From an uncultured Clostridia bacterium (lineage in GTDB: Bacteria; Bacillota; Clostridia; Christensenellales; UBA1242): a stretch of DNA of 5,544 nucleotides. Numbering within the stretch: position 1 is the first letter of the stretch; each line of letters begins with the position of its first letter. Made by a program: the position numbers and the translations under genes. The notes under the pieces are model-generated. The model had not been told where the DNA came from. It made no database searches and worked only from the letters and a program-made list of their open reading frames with translations. The DNA lies in assembly GCA_948439925.1 (NCBI GenBank), contig CAOJNR010000064.1, positions 1-5,544 of the forward strand, given 5' to 3'. This document shows positions 1-4,814 of this stretch, piece by piece.

Positions 1-949
1 TGACTACGTTAAAAACATGATCACTGGTGCTGCTCAAATGGATGGCGCTATCCTCGTTGTTGCTTCAACTGACGGTCCTATGCCTCAAACAAGAGAACAC
101 ATCCTTCTTGCTCGTCAAGTTGGTGTTCCTTACATCGTTGTTTTCATGAACAAAACTGATCAAGTTGACGATCCAGAACTTCTTGAACTCGTTGAACTTG
201 AAATCCGTGACCTTCTCACTGAGTATGGTTTCCCTGGGGACAAGACTCCTGTTATCAAAGGATCTGCTCTTAAAGCTCTCGAAGCTGCTCAAAATGGCAA
301 CGCTTCTGATCCAGCTTGCGCTTGCATTGGAGAACTTCTTGACGCTCTTGACACTTACATTCCAGAGCCTCAAAGAGACACTGATAAACCTTTCCTTATG
401 CCTGTTGAAGACGTTTTCACAATCACTGGTCGTGGTACTGTTGCTACTGGTAGAGTAGAAAGAGGACAAATCAAAGTTGGTGAAACTGTTGAAATCGTTG
501 GTATTACTGACGCTCCAAGAACAACAGTTGTAACTGGTATCGAAATGTTCCACAAGTCACTCGACGCTGCAATGGCTGGTGACAATGCTGGTGTTCTTCT
601 TCGTGGTATCCAAAGAACAGATATTCAAAGAGGACAAGTTATCTGCAAACCAGGAACAATCAAACCTCACACTAAATTCACAGCAGAAGTTTACGTTCTT
701 AAAAAAGAAGAAGGCGGACGTCACACTCCATTCTTCAATGGTTATAGACCACAATTCTATTTCAGAACAACAGACATCACTGGTGTTATTGAACTTGAAA
801 AGGGTGTAGAAATGGTTATGCCTGGCGACCACGTTAACATGACTATCTCTCTTATCAACCCAATCGCTATCGAAGCTGGTCTTCGTTTCGCTATCCGTGA
901 AGGCGGAAGAACAGTTGGTTCAGGTGTTGTTTCAACAATCATTGAATAA
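1..949 (+). CDS. tuf: Elongation factor Tu, 5'-truncated by window edge
   Basis: EF-Tu is the GTPase that carries aminoacyl-tRNA to the ribosomal A site in the cytoplasm. The reading frame is open from base 2 (residues DYVKNM, following the DxxGH region of domain 1) to TAA at 947-949; roughly the first 90 residues, including the P-loop, lie outside the window. Visible hallmarks are ITGAAQMDGAILVV, PQTREHILLARQVGVPYIVVF, the guanine-specificity motif NKTD, the G5 motif SALKAL, then domain 2 (DVFTITGRGTVATGRVERG) and domain 3 (GGRHTPFFNGYRPQFYFRTTD, FAIREGGRTVGSGVV). The stretch linking domains 1 and 2 holds an unusual DPACACIGELL with two cysteines, where E. coli has none. Codons are strongly biased to CTT, GTT, GCT and ATC, as expected of a very highly expressed gene. 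A terminator follows 35 bases after the stop, so tuf ends its transcript. Identity is secure. Confidence 0.99.
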   Translation, partial: DYVKNMITGAAQMDGAILVVASTDGPMPQTREHILLARQVGVPYIVVFMNKTDQVDDPELLELVELEIRDLLTEYGFPGDKTPVIKGSALKALEAAQNGNASDPACACIGELLDALDTYIPEPQRDTDKPFLMPVEDVFTITGRGTVATGRVERGQIKVGETVEIVGITDAPRTTVVTGIEMFHKSLDAAMAGDNAGVLLRGIQRTDIQRGQVICKPGTIKPHTKFTAEVYVLKKEEGGRHTPFFNGYRPQFYFRTTDITGVIELEKGVEMVMPGDHVNMTISLINPIAIEAGLRFAIREGGRTVGSGVVSTIIE

Positions 950-983
950 TTTAAATCGATTAAAAGATTTTATACATGTTATT

Positions 984-1028
984 AAACAAAGAAAAGACAT
1001 GCGTGCGCAAGCATGCCTTTTTTTGTTT
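984..1028 (+). terminator. Intrinsic terminator of tuf
   Basis: A hairpin lies 35 bases after the tuf stop. Either CATGC (998-1002) pairs with GCATG (1011-1015), or GCGTGC (1001-1006) pairs with GCATGC (1011-1016) around a GCAA tetraloop. An A-rich arm from 984 (AAACAAAG) can pair with the T7-GTTT tract at 1018-1028. The seven T after the stem make this a rho-independent terminator on the plus strand. Confidence 0.88.
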
Positions 1029-1047
1029 AAATTATGTCATAAATAAA

Positions 1048-1071
1048 AAAAGATTGCAATCGCAATCTTTT
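1048..1071 (-). terminator. Intrinsic terminator of the 55-aa gene
   Basis: A perfect 10-bp stem, AAAAGATTGC at 1048-1057 against GCAATCTTTT at 1062-1071, closes a 4-base loop. Read on the minus strand it ends in a run of seven T followed by ATTTAT. It begins 13 bases after the stop of the small minus-strand ORF, so it is that gene's terminator. Back to back with the tuf terminator, it also insulates the two convergent transcripts. Confidence 0.85.
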
Positions 1072-1084
1072 ACTTTTTGCAAAT

Positions 1085-1252
1085 TTACATTTCCTGAGAA
1101 TCATTTTCTTCGTCTAATTGTTTTAAATCTTCATCAGTAACTTTGTAAGAATGTTCGTCTAGAATCTTTTTAGTTTCGTTGTAAGGAACATTTAGACTTC
1201 CATTTAATAAATCTTTGACTGCTTCTTCAATTATTATTTTTTGATTTCCCAT
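1085..1252 (-). CDS. Small acidic protein of unknown function, 55 aa
   Basis: The ORF runs from ATG (1252-1250) to TAA (1087-1085). The product begins MGNQKIIIEEAVKDLLNG and ends DLKQLDEENDSQEM. I do not recognise a family. The composition is hydrophilic and acidic, rich in E, D and K, with no membrane segment, signal peptide or cysteine. Residues 8-20 and 40-50 look helical, and the second half is strongly acidic. Although short, it has every sign of a real gene: an AGGAGGTG ribosome binding site (1264-1257) four bases before the ATG, an exact consensus promoter just upstream, and a strong hairpin terminator 13 bases after the stop. It is monocistronic and convergent with tuf. A protein-interaction or regulatory role is possible but nothing in the sequence shows it. 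Confidence 0.8.
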   Translation of the reverse strand: MGNQKIIIEEAVKDLLNGSLNVPYNETKKILDEHSYKVTDEDLKQLDEENDSQEM

Positions 1253-1276
1253 TTTCCACCTCCTAATTTTATCTAT

Positions 1277-1305
1277 ATTATAATTGATTTTTATCTCAAT
1301 GTCAA
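1277..1305 (-). promoter_or_regulatory. Exact-consensus sigma-A promoter of the 55-aa gene, with RBS downstream
   Basis: On the minus strand TTGACA (1305-1300) and TATAAT (1282-1277) are separated by exactly 17 bases. All twelve positions match the housekeeping consensus. Transcription should start near 1270, leaving a leader of about 18 bases that holds the AGGAGGTG ribosome binding site at 1264-1257. Confidence 0.88.
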
Positions 1306-1373
1306 CTTTTTATGAATTTATTTAAGTTAGCATTTTGAGAAATGAAAATTAGAAATAAAAGTTTATTTAGGTT

Positions 1374-1428
1374 TTGTTTAAACAATTAAAAATAACTAAG
1401 TGTTAGACTAAAATGCTTAGTTATTTTT
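1374..1428. repeat. Palindrome plus 13-bp hairpin in gene-free DNA
   Basis: The stretch 1306-1464 holds no convincing gene. It contains a perfect 12-bp palindrome, TTGTTTAAACAA (1374-1385). Next to it is a perfect 13-bp inverted repeat, AAAAATAACTAAG (1388-1400) against CTTAGTTATTTTT (1416-1428), around a 15-base loop. Flanking TTTTGTTTA (1372-1380) can also pair with TAAACAAAA (1430-1438), lengthening the structure. It lies downstream of the minus-strand HTH gene and could act as a second, AT-rich terminator; it could equally be a repeat remnant. Confidence 0.6.
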
Positions 1429-1439
1429 ATAAACAAAAT

Positions 1440-1459
1440 AAACACCTAAATTGGTGTTT
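1440..1459 (-). terminator. Hairpin terminator of the minus-strand HTH gene
   Basis: AAACACC (1440-1446) pairs with GGTGTTT (1453-1459) around a 6-base loop, starting five bases after the stop of the HTH gene. On the minus strand it is followed by ATTTTGTTTAT, a loose T-rich tail, so it is a moderate terminator. The larger hairpin at 1388-1428 lies just beyond it and may reinforce it. Confidence 0.6.
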
Positions 1460-1464
1460 TTCAT

Positions 1465-1692
1465 TTATTCTTCTTCAACAACAATGTCTTGGAGATTTAT
1501 GTTTAGCGAGGAGGCAATTTTATATAGGGTGATATATTTTTTTGTTTCTTTGTTTTTGAATATGTTTGAAATGGTTGTCGAACTTACGCTTGCAAGTTTG
1601 GAAAGTTTTGTTTGACTGATATTTTGATCCTTCATGAAACTTGAAAGTTTTTCTACATCAACTTTGATTACCGTATTTTTCTTTAAGTTCAT
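1465..1692 (-). CDS. Xre-family HTH transcriptional regulator, 75 aa
   Basis: A single-domain DNA-binding protein of the Xre/Cro-CI type. From the chosen start, residues 14-72 form the five-helix HTH_3 fold. The helix-turn-helix proper is ISQTKLSKLASVSSTTISNI (residues 25-44), with the usual Gln27 opening helix 2 and Ser/Thr-rich recognition helix 3. The end, LYKIASSLNINLQDIV, is the typical closing helix, followed by an acidic tail. The frame is open to an ATG at 1761 (98 aa), but that start has no ribosome binding site and adds 23 residues unlike the family. The ATG at 1692 has GAGGA seven bases upstream and gives the normal length. It diverges from another Xre gene at 1842 and shares its promoter region, so autoregulation or cross-regulation is likely. 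Targets and function beyond DNA binding are unknown. Confidence 0.87.
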   Translation of the reverse strand: MNLKKNTVIKVDVEKLSSFMKDQNISQTKLSKLASVSSTTISNIFKNKETKKYITLYKIASSLNINLQDIVVEEE

Positions 1693-1697
1693 AATTG

Positions 1698-1704
1698 TTT
1701 CCTC
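1698..1704 (-). promoter_or_regulatory. RBS that favours the 1692 start
   Basis: On the minus strand GAGGAAA lies five bases before the ATG at 1692. The alternative ATG at 1761 is preceded only by an A-rich run (AAGAAAAAAAT). This is the main reason for choosing the shorter protein. Confidence 0.65.
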
Positions 1705-1778
1705 TTCTTTTGTAAATTTTATTTTAAATTGACCTTTTTGTAGCTTAATAATAGTATACATATTTTTTTCTTATTTAA

Positions 1779-1808
1779 ATATTAGCATACGCGTTACGTA
1801 ACTGTCAA
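1779..1808 (-). promoter_or_regulatory. Promoter of the minus-strand HTH gene with palindromic operator
   Basis: On the minus strand an exact -35 TTGACA (1808-1803) is followed, after 18 bases, by TAATAT (1784-1779) as -10. The spacer contains a perfect 10-bp palindrome, GTTACGTAAC (1793-1802), in the position where an HTH dimer would block RNA polymerase. ATACGC (1787-1792) is mirrored by GCGTAT (1825-1830) on the far side, so the intergenic region carries a second, wider symmetry. Confidence 0.7.
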
Positions 1809-1824
1809 GTATTTTTTGCGCTTT

Positions 1825-1835
1825 GCGTATATAAT
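1825..1835 (+). promoter_or_regulatory. -10 region of the plus-strand HTH gene (leaderless)
   Basis: An exact TATAAT lies at 1830-1835; a start point about seven bases further falls on the ATG at 1842. There is no good -35 hexamer at 16-18 bases (AAGTAT at 17), so the promoter is probably weak or activator-dependent. GCGTAT (1825-1830), the mirror of ATACGC at 1787-1792, overlaps the -10, which suggests operator control. Confidence 0.6.
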
Positions 1836-1841
1836 ATTAAT

Positions 1842-2051
1842 ATGATAAGCATCAAGTTCGGAGAAAGGTTAAAAGAATTAAGACTTGATAGAAACTTAAA
1901 GCAGAAAGATATTGCAAAAGAGATGCATGTTTCAACTCCAACTGTCACGCGATGGGAAAGAGGAGTTCAAGAACCAGATTTTCTAACACTTGCCTTACTT
2001 GCAAGTTATTTCAAAGTCACGACTGACTATTTGCTGGGGATTGAAGAATAA
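1842..2051 (+). CDS. Xre-family HTH transcriptional regulator, 69 aa
   Basis: A one-domain Cro/CI-type DNA-binding protein: FGERLKELRLDRNLKQKDIA is helix 1 running into helix 2, VSTPTVTRWERGVQEPDFLT carries recognition helix 3 with the classic WERG turn, and LALLASYFKVTTDYLLGIEE is the usual family ending. Length 69 is normal for the stand-alone form. The start is certain from the family pattern, yet no ribosome binding site precedes it and a TATAAT ends only six bases upstream, so the mRNA is probably leaderless, as for phage lambda cI from PRM. It is divergent from the HTH gene at 1692, with palindromes between them; this resembles a repressor pair, but no phage, toxin or conjugation genes are adjacent. 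No clear terminator follows. Confidence 0.92.
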   Translation: MISIKFGERLKELRLDRNLKQKDIAKEMHVSTPTVTRWERGVQEPDFLTLALLASYFKVTTDYLLGIEE

Positions 2052-2294
2052 TTGTCGAATTTTGCCGAATCTGCTCTGTCTTTTATTGCGCGATATGTGA
2101 AATTGGTCAGATTTTGGCGTGAAATTCAGATATAAAAGGATAAAATCTTAGTTTTATAGAACAAGGCAAGTCAGTTTGTTTTGAGAAAATAAAAAATTAT
2201 GATAATATATAGTAAATGAATGGTTTTTAAAGTTAAAAATTGTTCTTTACTATTTTTTAAACTTAACAAAAGGCTTGAAATAGAGGAGATACTT
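2052..2294 (+). promoter_or_regulatory. Gene-free leader region with sepF operon promoter
   Basis: No gene is visible here. The best promoter is TTGAGA (2181-2186), 16 bases, then TAATAT (2203-2208) with an extended -10 TGA directly before it; transcription would begin near 2215, giving a leader of about 80 bases before sepF. A weak AT hairpin (ATAAAA against TTTTAT, 2141-2158) and a near repeat TGTCGAAT/TGCCGAAT (2053-2070) are also present and have no assigned role. Confidence 0.6.
2283..2288 (+). promoter_or_regulatory. RBS fixing the sepF start
   Basis: GAGGAG lies six bases before the ATG at 2295. An in-frame ATG at 2220 would add 25 residues but has no ribosome binding site and sits about five bases from the predicted transcription start. 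Confidence 0.8.
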
Positions 2295-2669
2295 ATGAAC
2301 TTTATGAGTTATATTTTTAAGGCGTTGGGGTTTGAGAGCGACGAGGTTCGAACAAAGCCTAAAAAGATTGTTAAAAAAACAAAGGCGTCTTTCAAGTTCA
2401 AAAATGGCAAAATGACAAATCGCGCAGAGCATATTGACGGGATTCCTGTTTATTATCCTGAAACTTTTGGGCAAGCTAAGGAATATGCACAATTTTTGAG
2501 AGATAAAAAAGCATTTATTATTTCAGTTGAGTCTTGCTCACGAGAAGATGGCGTTAAGATAAATGAATATTTCCACGGGGTTGCGTTTGGAATCAAGGCT
2601 AAAATGATAAATTTGGAAGAAGATAGATTGTATTTATTACTGCCAGAGGGTATGGAAGTTGAAGAATAA
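2295..2669 (+). CDS. sepF: Cell division protein SepF, 124 aa
   Basis: SepF binds FtsZ filaments and tethers the division ring to the membrane. The N-terminus, MNFMSYIFKALGF, is an amphipathic helix as in known SepF membrane anchors. A basic linker (residues 19-40, rich in K and T) follows. The C-terminal SepF domain covers about residues 49-118: PVYYPETFGQAKEYAQFLRD, the strand KAFIISVES, the helix REDGVKINEYFHGVAFGI with the conserved FxG turn (F93-G95), then the YLLLPEG ending. The protein is shorter than B. subtilis SepF (about 150 aa) because the linker is short. The ATG at 2295 is chosen over 2220 because of its RBS. Its stop overlaps the lspA start, so translation is probably coupled. 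Assignment rests on the whole-domain pattern, without a search. Confidence 0.88.
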   Translation: MNFMSYIFKALGFESDEVRTKPKKIVKKTKASFKFKNGKMTNRAEHIDGIPVYYPETFGQAKEYAQFLRDKKAFIISVESCSREDGVKINEYFHGVAFGIKAKMINLEEDRLYLLLPEGMEVEE

Positions 2670-3198
2670 AAAATGGATTATTTCGCTGGCTCTTGCAATA
2701 ACAATTCTTGTAGTTGTTATTGCAGGTGACCTTGTGAGCAAATATATAGCCGAAAGTAAGCTTGAAAACTTGGGAAACAGTGCAAACTTTATTCCTGGTT
2801 TTATCAACTTTGTGCTGGTTTATAACAATGGCGGAGGCTTTAATATTTTTGCTGGCAATATCGTTTTTCTTGTGATTTTTTCGGTGATTGTGATAGCGCT
2901 CCTCACATACTTTTTTGCTGTTATGCTTAAAAAATATAAAGGTGAAGCGTCAATCACGCTTGGAATAGCCTATGGGTTTATTTTTGGCGGTTTCTTTGGC
3001 AATCTTTTTGATAGATTAGCCTTTGGACATGTGCGAGATTTTATCAATTTTCAATTTATGAAATTCCCAGTTTTTAATGTGGCTGACATAAGTCTTTGCA
3101 TTGGGACAGCACTTTTGATAATTTATCTTATTTTTATTTACGGCAAAGAAGGCAAGAAAGGCAAGGAGAAAGAAAACGAGAGAGGAAAAAATGATTGA
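2659..3198 (+). CDS. lspA: Lipoprotein signal peptidase (signal peptidase II), 179 aa
   Basis: LspA is the membrane aspartic protease that removes signal peptides from diacylated prolipoproteins. Four hydrophobic segments are visible, near residues 6-23, 68-90, 99-116 and 141-161. The motif GDLVSKY (23-29) matches the family's DxxxK box; YNNGGGFNIF (55-64) matches the NxGxxF box. The catalytic region is GNLFDRLAFGHVRDFINF (114-131) plus VFNVADISLCIG (138-149), with catalytic aspartates Asp127 and Asp143. The start is a TTG at 2659, eight bases after AGAGGG (2645-2650) and inside the last 11 bases of sepF; no in-frame ATG serves instead. The C-terminus has a charged Lys/Glu/Gly tail (162-179), longer than usual. 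It ends in TGA overlapping the rluD ATG by eight bases. Confidence 0.96.
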   Translation: MKNKKWIISLALAITILVVVIAGDLVSKYIAESKLENLGNSANFIPGFINFVLVYNNGGGFNIFAGNIVFLVIFSVIVIALLTYFFAVMLKKYKGEASITLGIAYGFIFGGFFGNLFDRLAFGHVRDFINFQFMKFPVFNVADISLCIGTALLIIYLIFIYGKEGKKGKEKENERGKND

Positions 3199-4090
3199 GT
3201 TTGAGGTTTGTGAAAGCCAAGCGAAAAAGCGTTTTGATATAATTTTGAGTGAAAAATTCCCTGAGTATACACGCGCTCATATAAAAAACATGATTGAAAA
3301 AGGAAATTGCAAGGTTGATGGCAAGATCGTCAAAGCTGGATTTCAAATGAAGGTTGGTCAAAAGGTTACCTGTGAACTTTATGAGGTTGTTCCGCTTGAC
3401 GCTAAGGCAGAAGATGTTGATTTTGAAATCGTCTATGAAGATGAGGACTTGATTGTGGTCAATAAGCCACAAGGCTTGGTTGTTCATCCATGTTCGTCAA
3501 CAAAAAACGGAACGCTTGTTAACGGGCTGTTGGCAAGAATAAAAGATTTAAGTGGGATAAATGGTGTGCTTAGACCAGGAATTGTGCATAGGCTTGACAA
3601 AAACACCTCTGGGCTCATGGTTGTAGCGAAAAATGATAAGGCGCATATCTCACTTGCAAAACAGATTAAGGATAAAACTTGCAAGCGAAAATATCTCGCT
3701 CTTCTTGAAGGGCATTTGAAAGAGAGTGAAGGAAAGATAGAAAGTTATTTAGAGCGAAGTAAATCTGACCGCAAAAAAATGGCGGTGTCTGATAAAGGGA
3801 AACTTGCGATAACTAACTTTAAGGTTGTGAAATCCTTTACCACTTGCGATTTGGTTGAATTTTCTCTTCAAACAGGCAGGACACACCAAATTCGAGTGCA
3901 TGCCAAAATGCTTGGGCATGCTGTTGTTGGTGATGATGTTTATGGTAAAGCCGTTAAAGGTTTAGATGGTCAACTTTTGCATTCATATTCTTTAACTTTT
4001 GTTCATCCATCAACGCAAGAAGAAATGAATTTTGAAATAGATTTGCCATATCATTTTAAAGAATATATGAAAAAACTTAAAGAAATTTAA
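3191..4090 (+). CDS. RluD-family 23S rRNA pseudouridine synthase, 299 aa
   Basis: This enzyme converts specific uridines in RNA, probably 23S rRNA, to pseudouridine. Residues about 12-62 form an S4-like RNA-binding domain (KRFDIILSEKFPEYTRAHIK...GKIVKAGFQMKVGQKV). The catalytic domain begins near 76 with FEIVYEDEDLIVVNKPQGLVVHP. The signature HRLDKNTSGLMVVAKN carries catalytic Asp136, and LQTGRTHQIRVHAKMLGHAVVGD (226-248) is the second conserved core motif. Length is normal for RluD/YlyB. The ATG overlaps the lspA stop (ATGATTGA) and has AGAGGA five bases upstream, so the gene is coupled to lspA. In B. subtilis ylyB also follows lspA, which supports the YlyB/RluD-like subgroup, but the exact target uridine cannot be read from sequence. 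Confidence 0.95.
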   Translation: MIEFEVCESQAKKRFDIILSEKFPEYTRAHIKNMIEKGNCKVDGKIVKAGFQMKVGQKVTCELYEVVPLDAKAEDVDFEIVYEDEDLIVVNKPQGLVVHPCSSTKNGTLVNGLLARIKDLSGINGVLRPGIVHRLDKNTSGLMVVAKNDKAHISLAKQIKDKTCKRKYLALLEGHLKESEGKIESYLERSKSDRKKMAVSDKGKLAITNFKVVKSFTTCDLVEFSLQTGRTHQIRVHAKMLGHAVVGDDVYGKAVKGLDGQLLHSYSLTFVHPSTQEEMNFEIDLPYHFKEYMKKLKEI

Positions 4091-4137
4091 GCTTTTTTAT
4101 TTTACCTATATAAAAAATAAAATGTATAAAATGAATT

Positions 4138-4166
4138 AAAAAAATCCAGCGGTTGCTGGTTTTTTT
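4138..4166. terminator. Bidirectional terminator between rluD and the convergent PH-like gene
   Basis: CCAGC (4146-4150) and GCTGG (4155-4159) form a stem with a GGTT loop, flanked by seven A on the left and seven T on the right. It therefore has a U-tract on either strand. It lies 55 bases after the rluD stop. On the minus strand the stop of the convergent gene (TAA, 4167-4165) sits at the very edge of the structure. Confidence 0.88.
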
Positions 4167-4542
4167 ATGTTGATTGGAATTCGGTGATACCGACATGGCG
4201 TTTCTTTCTTTCAATTTCAATCATGTTTGAAACAAGGTCACGCACTTTGTATGGGTTTGCAATATGTCTAAGGTGAAATACTGGTGCTGCGCCATCGTTA
4301 CTCAAAATTTCGATTGTTCCTGTTCTGAAAATTTTGTCTGCAAGTGAAATTTGAAGAGTGAGGTCGTAGCAACGATAAACGTTGATTTCGTCAATGATTG
4401 CAGAAAGAAAGCCTTTATGTCTGAAAAGCTTAACCCATTCTCCTTCTTTCTTTACAAGATAATATCTATAAAAAGACCAAGGAAGACCAAAGTGTCTTTT
4501 CCTGTCTTGCCAAATTATTTCTGTGCCTGGTTCAAATCTCAT
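4165..4542 (-). CDS. Probable bacterial PH-like domain protein, 125 aa
   Basis: The product starts MRFEPGTEIIWQDRKRHFGL and contains LTLQISLADKIFRTGTIEILSND followed by PVFHLRHIANPYKVRDLVSNMIEIERKK. The pattern of a short strand, then 'T-G-T-I-x-I' strand, then 'P-x-x-L-x-x-I-x-x-P' and a closing helix is that of bacterial PH (bPH_2/DUF304-like) domains, which usually act in protein or lipid binding. Unlike many such proteins it has no transmembrane helix, so it is probably cytoplasmic. It is rich in Arg and Lys. The start is supported by AGGAGG (4552-4547) four bases before the ATG. It stands alone, convergent with rluD, with its own promoter. Family assignment is from pattern memory and is tentative; the gene itself is not in doubt. 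Confidence 0.78.
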   Translation of the reverse strand: MRFEPGTEIIWQDRKRHFGLPWSFYRYYLVKKEGEWVKLFRHKGFLSAIIDEINVYRCYDLTLQISLADKIFRTGTIEILSNDGAAPVFHLRHIANPYKVRDLVSNMIEIERKKRHVGITEFQST

Positions 4543-4561
4543 ATTTCCTCCTAATATTTTT

Positions 4562-4590
4562 ATTTTATATGAAAATCATATAAAAGTAAA
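4562..4590 (-). promoter_or_regulatory. Promoter of the PH-like gene overlapped by a 10-bp palindrome
   Basis: On the minus strand TTTACT (4590-4585) and TAAAAT (4567-4562) are 17 bases apart. Over the spacer and -10 lies an exact inverted repeat: TTTTATATGA (4563-4572), a 3-base centre, and TCATATAAAA (4576-4585). Its 23-bp span covers most of the promoter, as expected for a repressor operator. Being purely AT-rich except for one G/C per arm, it may also be chance. Confidence 0.6.
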
Positions 4591-4701
4591 GTAAAAAATC
4601 AAAAAAATTAAGAAAAAGCAGTGATTTGACGGTTTTATTTAGGTTTAGTTGTTTTAAAGAACAATTATATTAATATTTTTTATTTGGTTTTGTGATATAG
4701 G
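4591..4701. other. AT-rich gene-free spacer upstream of the PH-like promoter
   Basis: No ORF, RNA gene or terminator is apparent. The only notable part is 4634-4666, where TTTATTTAGGTTT is followed by TTGTT and AACAATT; a similar arrangement occurs at 1362-1387. Together with the structured element and hairpins to 4885 this makes a 343-base stretch (4543-4885) without a gene. Confidence 0.5.
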
Positions 4702-4814
4702 TGCGCTAAGGAAAAGCCACCTTGGTCACTTGTTTGTGACCAAGGTGGCTTTACTTGCCCGCGTTTTGCGGGCAGGGCAAACTTTTCGATTCGAAAAGTT
4801 TGCTCCTTAGCGCA
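4702..4814. repeat. 113-base multi-hairpin element (four-way junction)
   Basis: Four perfect stems nest as a closed cloverleaf. P1: TGCGCTAAGGA (4702-4712) with TCCTTAGCGCA (4804-4814), 11 bp. P2: 17 bp, 4713-4729 with 4736-4752, core GCCACCTTGGTCAC, loop TTGTTT. P3: TGCCCGC (4756-4762) with GCGGGCA (4768-4774), loop GTTTT. P4: GCAAACTTTTCG (4777-4788) with its complement at 4792-4803, loop ATT. P1 abuts P2 and P4 with no gap; the linkers are 3 and 2 bases. So 94 of 113 bases pair without a mismatch. GC content is well above the flanks. There is no ORF inside and no strong U-tract, although on the minus strand P2 ends in TTTT. It lies downstream of the Cys-rich gene and upstream of the PH-like gene, both minus strand. 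It could be a palindromic mobile repeat, a structured RNA or 3' UTR, or a DNA cruciform site. Confidence 0.88.

Noticed and set aside
65..942. Several open frames antisense to or out of frame with tuf
   Set aside because: They mirror the codon bias of tuf, have low-complexity Ser/Thr/Asn/Phe products and no RBS.
1465..1761. Longer 98-aa version of the minus-strand HTH protein starting at 1761
   Set aside because: No ribosome binding site, and the extra 23 residues are outside the HTH fold; 1692 has a good RBS. With the predicted transcription start near 1772 it cannot be wholly excluded.
2132..2143. ATAAAAGGATAA occurs here and again at 5234-5245
   Set aside because: Twelve AT-rich bases shared twice, at different distances from the promoters; too weak to claim a regulatory motif.
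2220..2294. N-terminal extension of SepF from the ATG at 2220
   Set aside because: No RBS, about five bases from the predicted transcription start, and SepF should begin with the amphipathic helix seen at 2295.
4702..4814. The cloverleaf shape could suggest a tRNA
   Set aside because: Arms of 17 and 12 bp, a 3-base loop, no T-loop GTTC and no CCA-type end; only the topology resembles a tRNA.
4702..4814. Integron attC site or CRISPR repeats
   Set aside because: No R-box core (GTTRRRY) pairs, no integrase or cas genes, and the three inner hairpins differ in sequence, so there is no spaced direct repeat.
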